Source: a virus. Taken from it: DNA of 33,778 bases. The position numbers and the translations under genes were made by a program. Of the stretch, positions 7,301 to 13,315 are shown piece after piece (within the stretch, counting starts at the first letter, position 1; each line of letters opens with the position of its first letter). Below the pieces are notes generated by a model that ran no database searches, was not told where the DNA came from, and was given only the letters and a program-made list of their open reading frames with translations. The DNA is taken from the IMG/VR virus record IMGVR_UViG_3300048065_000738, positions 1 to 33,778 of that record. The stretch is one strand, 5' to 3'.

Positions 7301-7317
7301 GTCATTACGGTAGAAAT
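7280..7317. repeat. Three TAGAAAT half-sites in and above the late promoter
   Basis: TAGAAAT occurs at 7280-7286, 7290-7296 and 7311-7317. The same heptamer, extended to TAGAAATC/T, occurs four times at 10104-10205. Operator sites or a packaging (pac/cos) recognition site for the adjacent small terminase are both possible. Confidence 0.6.
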
Positions 7318-7465
7318 CTTTATAGTTGACGGGTATTGGTGAAAATTTAGTTTTTGCGGAAGAGTTGGTAGTATAGCGCCGTTCCGTCGCCGTTTAATAT
7401 GGTACCCCTCTTGCTCTGGCTCCTGGTGGCGTGGTTTGGTTGGGTGGTAAAAAATCCCTAGGCAT

Positions 7466-7494
7466 AAAAAAAGCCCGGGCGTTATTGCCTGGGC
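7466..7494 (-). terminator. Intrinsic terminator of the 9506-to-7583 operon
   Basis: GCCCGGGC (7473-7480) and GCCTGGGC (7487-7494) form an 8-bp stem with one G-U pair and a 6-nt loop. On the minus strand the stem is followed by seven U (7472-7466). Confidence 0.8.
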
Positions 7495-7523
7495 TCCTGT
7501 CAATAGTTTACGGTTTTTTGATC

Positions 7524-7576
7524 GGGTTCGGTCGGGTTGGGTTGGGGTTGGTCTACCCTCCTACCCTCCTACCCTC
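7524..7576. repeat. G-quadruplex motif and triple CTACCCTC repeat in the 7248-7582 intergenic region
   Basis: The plus strand has GGG tracts at 7524, 7534 and 7539 and GGGG at 7544 with loops of 7, 2 and 2 nt, a canonical quadruplex pattern. Three perfect copies of CTACCCTC follow at 7553, 7561 and 7569. They lie between the last accessory gene (stop 7583) and its terminator, so they are transcribed as 3' untranslated RNA in which the strand is C-rich first. An ORF at 7273-7503 spans promoter and terminator and is not credible. Confidence 0.6.
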
Positions 7577-7582
7577 GCAAGG

Positions 7583-7843
7583 TCACCACCTGTCCGGGTC
7601 TCTATAGCTTGGGTCGTTTTGGTTGTCGATACTATTCCAATACAATTTGAGCCGGTGGGCTCGCTCCAATATTTCAAGCGCTTCATTTATCTGGTTGAAT
7701 TCCTGGTAGCTTATTTTATTCGGTAGTATCTCGTTCGGGTACAAACATAAACGGTTGATACGGTTGTGGTTTATACCGGAAGCTCTCGAGAGTTCCCGCT
7801 GTGTTGTGTAGCTTTTTTGTAGTGTTTTATGTAAATCGTTCAT
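7583..7843 (-). CDS. Small HTH-like protein, possible regulator
   Basis: The 86-aa product has a likely helix-turn-helix at about residues 12-33 (TTQRELSRASGINHNRINRL, as in Cro/CI-type proteins), followed by a helix (YQEFNQINEALEILERAHRL) and a polar tail. It is the last gene of the accessory operon. It could regulate phage promoters such as those carrying TAGAAAT sites, but no evidence links them. The start is ATG 7843, 4 nt after the stop of the gene above. Confidence 0.6.
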   Translation of the reverse strand: MNDLHKTLQKSYTTQRELSRASGINHNRINRLCLYPNEILPNKISYQEFNQINEALEILERAHRLKLYWNSIDNQNDPSYRDPDRW

Positions 7844-7847
7844 AGTT

Positions 7848-8567
7848 TTATACCGTTGTTTTTTGTGTTGTGTGTTGTGGCGCTTGCTTCTTTCGTACCT
7901 GCTCCCATATAACCGCTTGGAATTCGTACGGCTTCAATCCGACGGAAGCGGCTGCGGTTTTGGTTGCTTCTGTTATATCTGCGTATCTTGCAGCGGTTAA
8001 ACTTTTAATGCGCTTCGGATCTTTGAAAAATGCGCTTAGGTGGTGGCGGTCGATCGTTACAAAATCGGCGGCGGTTTCTCCCTGGTTTATGTTTTGAAAA
8101 AAGGCGTATGTTTTTAGGGCGGTTTCTCTATTGATCCCAGGGCGTGCGGTTCGTGGCTTTCCGGTCTTGCCGGTATACTCTCCATTCTTTATTTCCCGGG
8201 GTTTATATGTTACCGGCTTATCTTTTAGCGTTGCGATCGCTTTGTACTTGTTCCCGTCATATGTTGAAACGATCACTTTTGCCGGATTGCTTCCGGTGTT
8301 GTGCGCTGCAATTATAGCGGCGGCTTGCTGTTTGTTTAGCTCCCACTCGACCGACGGGCTCAAAATACTAATTATTTTTGCGGCGGTTTCTGTGGTGGTG
8401 TTGTGCTCTATTGCAAGTGCTGCGGCGTATTTGTGAGCGTCCGAATACCATTTAATACCGGCGGCTTTTTCTTCCGGGGTTGCTTGGTTGTATAGTTTTA
8501 TCATTCTATTGATACCGGTTCTTATATAGTACCGGTTTAACGATCTGTATTTTTTAGCTGTTTTCAT
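7848..8567 (-). CDS. Phage protein resembling the DUF7178 / HhH-GPD glycosylase layout
   Basis: In the 239-aa protein the order IISILSPSVEWELNK (about 65-80), ETALKTYAFFQNI (about 147-160), DFVTIDRHHLSAFF (about 167-180) and YEFQAVIWEQVRK (about 213-225) matches what I recall of a phage family annotated DUF7178. Its helical pattern and TIDRHH segment recall DNA-glycosylase-like folds. Enzymatic activity is not shown; a role in DNA modification or counter-defence would be speculation. It overlaps the upstream Zn-ribbon gene by 14 nt. The gene is rich in CCGG compared with the structural genes. Confidence 0.5.
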   Translation of the reverse strand: MKTAKKYRSLNRYYIRTGINRMIKLYNQATPEEKAAGIKWYSDAHKYAAALAIEHNTTTETAAKIISILSPSVEWELNKQQAAAIIAAHNTGSNPAKVIVSTYDGNKYKAIATLKDKPVTYKPREIKNGEYTGKTGKPRTARPGINRETALKTYAFFQNINQGETAADFVTIDRHHLSAFFKDPKRIKSLTAARYADITEATKTAAASVGLKPYEFQAVIWEQVRKKQAPQHTTQKTTV

Positions 8568-8763
8568 TTGTTGGCTCCTGGTTTAGGTTGTATTGTTTAA
8601 TTTGTTCGGGTGTGGCTTCTGTGTTGTCTTCTGCGCTTTCTTCGCATTCCGGACAAAACTGTTCATCGTATCCGGGGGCGTATCGGGTGGCGTGTGTTGT
8701 TTCTCTTAATTCTTTCGAATGATCATAAATAGCGTCGCAATGTCTGCAGCTTAGTAAGTACAT
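8554..8763 (-). CDS. 69-aa zinc-ribbon protein
   Basis: Two Cys pairs (CRHC at about 6-9 and CPEC at about 37-40) about 27 residues apart form a clear zinc ribbon, followed by an acidic, Gln/Asn-rich tail. Such small ribbons are common in phage accessory operons; whether it binds nucleic acid or protein cannot be told. Starts and stops overlap both neighbours by 13-14 nt, which indicates one operon. Confidence 0.7.
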   Translation of the reverse strand: MYLLSCRHCDAIYDHSKELRETTHATRYAPGYDEQFCPECEESAEDNTEATPEQIKQYNLNQEPTNENS

Positions 8764-9155
8764 TTTTCTTTGGTTTGGTTATCTTTTATAGTTAGTTCAA
8801 ATCGATCATATAATTTTTGCTTATCTATTCCGCCGTGCTTATTAATTACTTTTTGAGCGATTTCAATAGGTACCCTTTCAAGTATCCCGTTTAAAGGGTC
8901 TTGAAGATAGTAATTTTTTTCGGCTTCGTATTCTTCTAAAGATCCACATTGAAAGACGGCTAAAATATCGTCGTAATTAGGGAACCCAATTTCTACGCTT
9001 TTATATTCTTTGGTTTCTTCCCGGGGTTCGCAATGGTATCCGCTACCGGCTTGTACTGACATTTTAAAACCGTCATTACATATTAAAGCCGGTCTCATAT
9101 TATTAAACAGTGGTTTTGTGTAGTGTGTTAGTAATAAATATTCTTTTAAGTTCAT
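8751..9155 (-). CDS. 134-aa phage protein of unknown function
   Basis: A mixed alpha/beta protein with NMRPALICNDGFKMSVQAGS in the first third and a helical end (IAQKVINKHGGIDK). Phage proteins with a similar N-terminal pattern (RPxxxCxDGFxxSVQA, Gly/Tyr/Cys) are widespread in early regions with no known role. No catalytic motif is evident. It overlaps the Zn-ribbon gene by 13 nt. Confidence 0.65.
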   Translation of the reverse strand: MNLKEYLLLTHYTKPLFNNMRPALICNDGFKMSVQAGSGYHCEPREETKEYKSVEIGFPNYDDILAVFQCGSLEEYEAEKNYYLQDPLNGILERVPIEIAQKVINKHGGIDKQKLYDRFELTIKDNQTKEKCTY

Positions 9156-9165
9156 TTGATCGGGT

Positions 9166-9261
9166 TTAGTGGTTAAAAATATGGTGTAAAATGTGGGCTG
9201 TTAGGTAAAGAGCTCCAAAAATGATCGTGTATTTTTCTAGTAGTAGATAGGCTTTTTTCAT
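9166..9261 (-). CDS. 31-aa single-pass membrane peptide
   Basis: ATG 9261 to TAA 9166 gives MKKAYLLLEKYTIIF then a second half of hydrophobic and His-rich residues (LTAHILHHIFNH). One hydrophobic helix spans about residues 12-28. It lies 10 nt before the next gene on the same strand, in an operon of small genes. Phage early operons often carry such peptides, but the size makes chance possible. Confidence 0.4.
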   Translation of the reverse strand: MKKAYLLLEKYTIIFGALYLTAHILHHIFNH

Positions 9262-9311
9262 TTGTCCGGGGTTTAAAGTTTGGGAACCCGTGCCCGGGCT
9301 CCCGTGTTGGT

Positions 9312-9506
9312 TTACTTGTTAATTGTTTCTTTTAATTGGATCCGGGCGGCGGCTTCTAGGTTAGCAGCTGAATAAACTAAACCTAAAATAATGGCGGCGG
9401 TTTCTCTTTTTTCGGTTTCGTCTGTTTGATCCTGTAAAACATAGATTAAATTGGATAACTCGTTTAATCTGTTTAAATAGTTGTTTAATTCTGTCATTTG
9501 TCTCAT
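9312..9506 (-). CDS. 64-aa helical protein, first gene of the accessory operon
   Basis: The product is almost all helical (LNNYLNRLNELSNLIYVLQD; ETAAIILGLVYSAANLEAAA) and has no Cys. Either ATG 9506 or ATG 9497 could start it; both lie about 20-30 nt after the strong promoter at 9534-9564. The function is not recognised. Being the promoter-proximal early gene suggests a host take-over or regulatory role, which is inference. Confidence 0.6.
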   Translation of the reverse strand: MRQMTELNNYLNRLNELSNLIYVLQDQTDETEKRETAAIILGLVYSAANLEAAARIQLKETINK

Positions 9507-9533
9507 ATTTAATTATTGTTTTAGTATCTGTTT

Positions 9534-9564
9534 CAAATATAGGGCGTTTTGTTTGCAATGTCAA
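9534..9564 (-). promoter_or_regulatory. Strong Bacteroidota promoter for the accessory operon
   Basis: On the minus strand TTG (9564-9562) is separated by 20 nt from TATATTTG (9541-9534), an exact match to TAnnTTTG. The expected start is near 9527, about 20-30 nt before the 64-aa gene. Confidence 0.8.
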
Positions 9565-9651
9565 ACAATTATTAAAGTTTTTTTTGGATCGGCTTTTTTG
9601 ATAGTGTTTAAAGGGATCCGGATATTTTTTTATTTTTTTTTGCTTTTTTGC

Positions 9652-9682
9652 TTGCATTGTGTTTTGTTTTGTTGTATATTTA
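9652..9682 (+). promoter_or_regulatory. Divergent Bacteroidota-type promoter for the 68-aa gene
   Basis: TTG (9652-9654), 20 nt, then TATATTTA (9675-9682). It mirrors the promoter at 9534-9564, and the T/A-rich 90 bp between them contains no gene. Confidence 0.75.
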
Positions 9683-9724
9683 AAACAGTTAATAAGAACA
9701 GTAACAAACAAAGAGACAAACAAG

Positions 9725-9931
9725 ATGAAACAAACAAAATTAGCAAAAGGTTATTATAAGTTCGACAATGGTTTTGTCATTTATTACGACCGATCAATCG
9801 AGGGACAAAATAAATGGGTAATAAATAACGACGATTACAACAAAATAGAAAAGTTCATCAGCGACGGAAACGATCAACTTTGGGCAACCTTAACAGAAGC
9901 TAAATTTAATTTACAATATGCGGAAGCCTAA
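9725..9931 (+). CDS. 68-aa early protein of unknown function
   Basis: From ATG 9725 the product begins MKQTKLAKGYYKFDNG and contains aromatic, mixed-charge sequence (VIYYDRSIEGQNKWVINNDD), ending in a helix. The family is not recognised. It has its own promoter (leader about 35 nt) and its own terminator, so it is a monocistronic, probably strongly expressed early gene. An in-frame start at 9659 precedes the promoter and is rejected. Confidence 0.75.
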   Translation: MKQTKLAKGYYKFDNGFVIYYDRSIEGQNKWVINNDDYNKIEKFISDGNDQLWATLTEAKFNLQYAEA

Positions 9932-9961
9932 AAGCCCCAACCGGGGCGGCTTCCGGGTTTT
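9922..9961 (+). terminator. Intrinsic terminator of the 68-aa gene
   Basis: Nested stems GGAAGCC (9922-9928)/GGCTTCC (9948-9954) and GCCCC (9934-9938)/GGGGC (9943-9947), with loop AACC, are followed by GGGTTTTGT. The outer stem begins in the last codons of the gene. Confidence 0.7.
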
Positions 9962-9976
9962 GTACCGAATCCCAAA

Positions 9977-10015
9977 TTTAAGACGGGGAAAATCCACTTT
10001 AAGACGGGGAAAATT
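9977..10015. repeat. Two 17-bp direct repeats, TTTAAGACGGGGAAAAT
   Basis: Copies lie at 9977-9993 and 9998-10014, 21 bp apart (two helical turns), just after the terminator. Such spacing suits binding of a protein on one face of the DNA. Confidence 0.75.
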
Positions 10016-10062
10016 CCCGCACCCAAATGCGGTGGCATCGTGCCAGGGGGGTCGCCCTATAA

Positions 10063-10206
10063 CCCCCGCCGAAAATCCCCCCTAAAAATCTCTCAACCCC
10101 CCATAGAAATCCAAACCCGTCTAGCCCCCATAGAAATCCATAAAAAAAGGGGGGCTGCTATACCCCCCGTAGAAATCTTCAATCCAATAAACCCCCCGTA
10201 GAAATT
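10063..10206. repeat. Array of C-tract plus (G/A)TAGAAAT repeats in a convergent gap
   Basis: Four good copies of CCCCC(C)(G/A)TAGAAATY start at 10097, 10125, 10163 and 10192, and two degenerate ones at 10063 and 10077. They fill the non-coding gap between two converging genes, so they are not a promoter. On the minus strand they give six G5-G6 tracts. TAGAAAT is shared with the late promoter at 7280-7317. Confidence 0.75.
10142..10168 (-). terminator. Intrinsic terminator of the 11543-to-10222 operon
   Basis: On the minus strand GGGGGG (10168-10163), an 8-nt loop, CCCCCC (10154-10149) and seven U (10148-10142). One C-tract repeat of the array forms half of this stem. Confidence 0.75.
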
Positions 10207-10221
10207 TATCGTATGTTCACT

Positions 10222-10452
10222 TTATAACGCAAAGTTCTCCTCGTAATAGTCCCAATCAATTTCGCCCTGAGCACTTACTAATCCATTATCGATGTAAGAC
10301 TTAGCTTCCCTTCCGATGCGCCCTTCAAGACGCCATGCTAAGCCCGTAGCGATTAAATCTGCAAAGAACTGTAGGTTCCATTCCAGGCTATGATCCTCGG
10401 TCTGATATTCAATCACTCTATTCATTAGTCCCATCATCTCTACTTGTCTCAT
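10222..10452 (-). CDS. DUF7417-like small phage protein
   Basis: The 76-aa product has LMNRVIEYQTEDHSLEWN, then LQFFADLIATGLAWRLEGRIGREAKSYID, and an acidic C-terminus. The segment FxDLIxTGLAWxLxGxxGRxA matches, from memory, a widespread small phage family annotated DUF7417, of unknown role and often near replication genes. ATG 10452 overlaps the preceding stop (ATGA) and has a good ribosome site (GGAGG) 11 nt upstream, inside the 49-aa gene. Confidence 0.7.
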   Translation of the reverse strand: MRQVEMMGLMNRVIEYQTEDHSLEWNLQFFADLIATGLAWRLEGRIGREAKSYIDNGLVSAQGEIDWDYYEENFAL

Positions 10453-10598
10453 TTTGGTTCCTCCAATAATACGCTTAGCATTAGAGCCTTGGCTTGGTCA
10501 GGATTCCCATTGATAGCAATGTGCATTACATTGACTAATTGCTCTATGTCTTTGGTTGCAACTTTCTTTACGTAGGTATTTACGATTCTCTTATCCAT
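10449..10598 (-). CDS. 49-aa helical small protein
   Basis: ATG 10598 to TGA 10449 gives MDKRIVNTYVKKVATKDIEQ and then a helix (AINGNPDQAKALMLSVLLEE). It sits between two genes with 3 nt before it and a 4-nt ATGA overlap after it, which supports translation. The family is not recognised. Confidence 0.6.
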   Translation of the reverse strand: MDKRIVNTYVKKVATKDIEQLVNVMHIAINGNPDQAKALMLSVLLEEPK

Positions 10599-10601
10599 TG
10601 G

Positions 10602-10790
10602 TTATTTACTCCATTCTTTTGCTAGTTTTAATATTGATTCATCTGATACAATCACTCTTATAGAGTCGTAATTTATATCACTAACTACCTCGACAATTAT
10701 TTTACCTTCCCTGTAGGTATAAGGCATTTCTAGGAAATTAAGCCTGTTAATAGCTTTTTCTATGTCTGTAATTTTTGCTGTTTTTTTCAT
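10602..10790 (-). CDS. 62-aa small protein
   Basis: The product has an N-terminal helix (IEKAINRLNFLEMPY), a strand pair (EGKIIVEVVSDINY, IRVIVSDES) and a short helix. The family is not recognised. It is the first gene after the promoter at 10826-10854, with a leader of about 30 nt. Confidence 0.65.
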   Translation of the reverse strand: MKKTAKITDIEKAINRLNFLEMPYTYREGKIIVEVVSDINYDSIRVIVSDESILKLAKEWSK

Positions 10791-10825
10791 TGTTCTCTTA
10801 TTAATTAATGTTTGTCTCTATCTAT

Positions 10826-10854
10826 AGTATACACTTATCCACAATTAATGTCAA
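10826..10854 (-). promoter_or_regulatory. Sigma70-like promoter with a DnaA box in its spacer
   Basis: On the minus strand TTGACA (10854-10849), a 17-nt spacer and TATACT (10831-10826) match the classic sigma70 consensus. It also reads as TTG-N20-TATACTAT. A perfect DnaA box lies between the two elements, so bound DnaA or the phage DnaA-IV protein would block polymerase. Confidence 0.7.
10835..10843 (+). promoter_or_regulatory. Perfect DnaA box
   Basis: TTATCCACA, the consensus DnaA site, lies inside the spacer of the promoter at 10826-10854. The phage encodes a DnaA domain IV protein at 17583-17927. Confidence 0.75.
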
Positions 10855-10886
10855 ATAAAAACCATACATCATATGTTCTGCACTTA

Positions 10887-11543
10887 TTAAAGTACATCAA
10901 CGGACTTAAAGCCCTGGGTTGACCAACTGTCCGCACCTTGATCCTTGTGCTCCGGTTTGAACCATACGCTTTGAGCCTTCTGCTTCCAACTCTTTACTGC
11001 ATTGCCCCTACTATCCTTCCAATACTTCTGACGGTTACTAGAAATCGAAGCCTGGTAAAAATCGTACATCTTGTTAGCGGCTTCTACCGTGTACCCATTA
11101 CTACTAAAATAAGAGACAACCTCTTCAAGGGTCGGGATGTACTCATCCCTCTTATCTTTATTTATAGTTTCTTTTGTGTGTGTAGTAATTCCACTAGCAA
11201 CTTGTGTAGTAGCTCCACTAGGTGGTGTAGTAATTCCACTAGTTGGTGTACTGAGTACACTAGTTACGTTATAGTTCAAGGTAATGTGCGTAGTGGTTCT
11301 ATTGCTCTTTTGCGTAACAATAAATCCGAACTGCTCTAGGTCTTTAACCGCAGCAATCACGGTCTTGTTAGATACCCCTGCCAATTCCACGATCTGTGAT
11401 ATGCTTATGTAGTCGGATTGCTTGTGCCACCCAATAGTCTTTCGACATATGGCGATGAGCACTTTAAACTGAGCCGGGGTTAGGCTCTTCATATGTTCAT
11501 CAATGATACTGTTAGGTATCTGAGTGTGGTTTGGGACGTCCAT
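10887..11543 (-). CDS. Lambda-O-like replication initiator
   Basis: The 218-aa protein opens with a winged helix typical of phage replication protein O: QIPNSIIDEHMKSLTPAQ, a helix, SDYISISQIVELAGVSNKTV and a wing (QFGFIVTQK), about residues 8-85. A Thr/Ser/Pro/Gly-rich linker follows (about 94-121), and a C-terminal helical domain with YFSSNGYTVEAANKMYDFY and Trp-rich sequence (about 137-205), which in O-type proteins contacts the helicase. The linker DNA is four iterons, so gene and origin coincide as in lambda. The phage DnaB-like helicase at 14443 is its likely partner. Start at ATG 11543. Confidence 0.8.
   Translation of the reverse strand: MDVPNHTQIPNSIIDEHMKSLTPAQFKVLIAICRKTIGWHKQSDYISISQIVELAGVSNKTVIAAVKDLEQFGFIVTQKSNRTTTHITLNYNVTSVLSTPTSGITTPPSGATTQVASGITTHTKETINKDKRDEYIPTLEEVVSYFSSNGYTVEAANKMYDFYQASISSNRQKYWKDSRGNAVKSWKQKAQSVWFKPEHKDQGADSWSTQGFKSVDVL
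11180..11263. repeat. ori: Four 18-bp iterons inside the initiator gene: probable replication origin
   Basis: GTGTAGTAATTCCACTAG and variants lie at 11180-11197, 11204-11221, 11225-11242 and 11246-11263 (periods 24, 21 and 21). The last contains the palindrome GTGTACTGAGTACAC. An A/T-rich stretch (about 11150-11176) follows in the gene's reading direction, as in lambda ori. Confidence 0.75.
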
Positions 11544-11655
11544 TTATGTCTTGATCTCATTAATATTATGTAAGAATATAAAAATTATTTTGGATAGTGT
11601 ATACTTTTTTATAAATTATATCCACAATACTTAAATTAAGAAACGAGATACACAT
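11544..11655. promoter_or_regulatory. Divergent control region between initiator and early plus operon
   Basis: The region holds a near-DnaA box (ATATCCACA, 11618-11626) and GGATAGTGTATACT (11592-11605), almost the same as GGATAAGTGTATACT in the 10.8-kb promoter. A plus candidate is TTG (11590-11592)-N19-TAAATTAT. A minus candidate is TTG (11628-11626)-N21-TATACACT. GTATAC would be shared by both directions. Exact promoter positions are uncertain. Confidence 0.45.
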
Positions 11656-11850
11656 ATGAGACAACACATAGAATTTATGCAGGCATTTCTGTCTGGATTA
11701 AGATCGTTACCTGACCCAGACAAGTATACTCAGGCGTACATACGAGCCTTTGAAATGTGCTTGTATAGCGCTAAACGTGAACAAAAATCTAACCACAAGA
11801 CAAATGGAACAAACTTGGAATTACCGGGTACTTTCACAGAAATCCGGTGA
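11656..11850 (+). CDS. 64-aa protein, first gene of the early plus operon
   Basis: The product begins MRQHIEFMQAFLSGLRSLPD and is mostly helical, ending in a polar tail. The family is not recognised. It is preceded by the control region at 11544-11655, and its end overlaps the next gene by 47 nt, so one of the two starts may need revision. Confidence 0.6.
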   Translation: MRQHIEFMQAFLSGLRSLPDPDKYTQAYIRAFEMCLYSAKREQKSNHKTNGTNLELPGTFTEIR

Positions 11851-12031
11851 CGAGACGGTGTACTCTATACACCAAGTCTTTTACGACGATCAAGACCTCG
11901 TTGTAAAATACGTTAAAGTGCCAATCAGTTTAATAGCTACCGATCTAGAAGATATGGTGGAAGATATAGAGTTGGCTCTTGAAGCGTTTAATCAACCTAT
12001 AATAAAAATCGAAACCTTAAATAACTTATAA
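11804..12031 (+). CDS. 75-aa protein of unknown function
   Basis: From ATG 11804 (MEQTWNYRVLSQKSGDETVY) the product has alternating strands (YSIHQVFYDD, LVVKYVKVPISLIA) and a C-terminal acidic helix (LEDMVEDIELALEAF). An earlier in-frame start at 11750 would overlap the 64-aa gene by 101 nt and adds a Cys-rich leader out of keeping with the rest. Small proteins of this strand-helix type are frequent near phage recombination genes, without a known role. Confidence 0.65.
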   Translation: MEQTWNYRVLSQKSGDETVYSIHQVFYDDQDLVVKYVKVPISLIATDLEDMVEDIELALEAFNQPIIKIETLNNL

Positions 12032-12035
12032 TATT

Positions 12036-12473
12036 ATGTCTATTAATTGGAACTATGCACTAAAAACAAAAGTAGGAGGCGGTGGTGGACACAAAGCCTC
12101 AGACGGAGTCGTGCTATTTGGTAAGCGTGGCAAAAAATCCGTTGCGTATAGCGTTCTTTTCTATCAAAAAGGTAGAAAAAAGATTGGATCACCCGAAACC
12201 TTATCCTTTGGGTTTAACGACACAAAGGTATATTGTACGCCCGAACCACTAGGTGAAGCGTTTAATGTGACCGGTCATAGAGCAGGGTGTATGCAGGTAT
12301 GTGGCAAGGATCTTACTGAAAAACTAATACAAAAGTTGACCGGTAAAAATCCAACGGGCAATCAAAATGTACTACAAACCGTGCCTATTTTTCTTGAACG
12401 ACAGAACTCTTCACACGAAGTATATGAGATCAAGCCTCATAAAACCGAAGAACAAGAACGATTTGGATTCTAA
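12036..12473 (+). CDS. 145-aa basic protein of unknown function
   Basis: The product has a poly-Gly stretch (about 14-18), a basic beta-rich middle (FGKRGKKSVAYSVLFYQKGR), a two-Cys segment (CMQVCG) and a polar C-terminus. The family is not recognised. Its stop overlaps the RecE-like gene start by one base (TAATG), and its place before the exonuclease suggests a role in DNA metabolism, which is inference. Confidence 0.65.
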   Translation: MSINWNYALKTKVGGGGGHKASDGVVLFGKRGKKSVAYSVLFYQKGRKKIGSPETLSFGFNDTKVYCTPEPLGEAFNVTGHRAGCMQVCGKDLTEKLIQKLTGKNPTGNQNVLQTVPIFLERQNSSHEVYEIKPHKTEEQERFGF

Positions 12474-13315
12474 TGAAAGTATACGAATCCTTATCCAATA
12501 GTGACTACCACGCTCTAACCGACTACGTTTCTAGTAGCTTCGTGAAGGGCGTGGCTAAGCACTCGATCGCAAAGGCGCTTCAACCCATAGAGCCGAGCCA
12601 GGCTCTTCTGTTTGGGGATGCTATGCACACGTACTTCGAGGATAGGCAAGCATTTCATAAGCGCTTCAAGGTGTTTAAAGATGCTGAGATCATAGCACAA
12701 ATCCTGGAGCGTAGACCGGACATCATGGCTCCGACCATGACCAAAGACTACAAGACCTATAAGAACGACTTTGAGTGTTCTCTAGGTGAAAATCAAGTGT
12801 CTATATCTGAGGCGGATATGGAGCGGATCCAACACATGTACAACTCTGCATTCAGAAACGAAGCGCTAAAAAAGGTGTACGACCTATACGATCCGCATGA
12901 AGCATGGGACGAATATTCGTTTTTAACGACCGAACCCGATCTGTTTGACCTGATGTATCGAGTCAGACCTGATCGTCTCTTAGTGAGGAACGAGGAACCC
13001 CTAGCAATCATAGATTGGAAGTCGTGCCGAGATGCCTCGCACAAATCTTTTAAGTCTGACTTCTATAAGTTCAGATATGATCTACAAGCTGCTTTTTATT
13101 GTGACGTGCTAGAAATCCCTTTATATAACTTCTACTTTGTTGCAATAGAAAAAGAGTTTCCATATAATACTGCCGTCTATTCTCTAGACGAGATGACACA
13201 GACAAATGCTATGCAGGAACTAAACGTAATTAAGTACCGCATCGGTGAATGGAAGAAAAACCCAACCCCCGAGTTAATCGGGCTAGAAAACGCAAATGAA
13301 ATAACACTATTATGA
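12473..13315 (+). CDS. RecE-like PD-(D/E)XK exonuclease
   Basis: The 280-aa protein has the layout of phage RecE/PDDEXK_12-type nucleases: GDAMHTYFE (H52, E56), RVRPDRLL (D167), AIIDWKS (D181, K183; the D-x-K core) and RYDLQAAFYCDVL (Q205, Y209). Such enzymes resect double-stranded ends 5' to 3' so that a partner can anneal the exposed strand. The next gene is the likely annealing partner, and the two overlap by 4 nt (ATGA). Length matches the nuclease domain of the family. Confidence 0.8.
   Translation: MKVYESLSNSDYHALTDYVSSSFVKGVAKHSIAKALQPIEPSQALLFGDAMHTYFEDRQAFHKRFKVFKDAEIIAQILERRPDIMAPTMTKDYKTYKNDFECSLGENQVSISEADMERIQHMYNSAFRNEALKKVYDLYDPHEAWDEYSFLTTEPDLFDLMYRVRPDRLLVRNEEPLAIIDWKSCRDASHKSFKSDFYKFRYDLQAAFYCDVLEIPLYNFYFVAIEKEFPYNTAVYSLDEMTQTNAMQELNVIKYRIGEWKKNPTPELIGLENANEITLL

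Noticed and set aside
7273-7503. 76-aa minus ORF in the intergenic region
   Set aside because: It spans the terminator hairpin and the late promoter with its palindromes; composition is unlike a folded protein.
9361-9723. 120-aa minus ORF and 92-aa plus ORF over the divergent promoters
   Set aside because: Both cover two good promoters and the 64-aa gene; low-complexity Phe/Lys/Asn composition comes from A/T-rich DNA.
11180-11263. CRISPR-like array
   Set aside because: Repeats are 18 bp with only 3-6 bp between them, lie inside a coding gene, and have no spacers.
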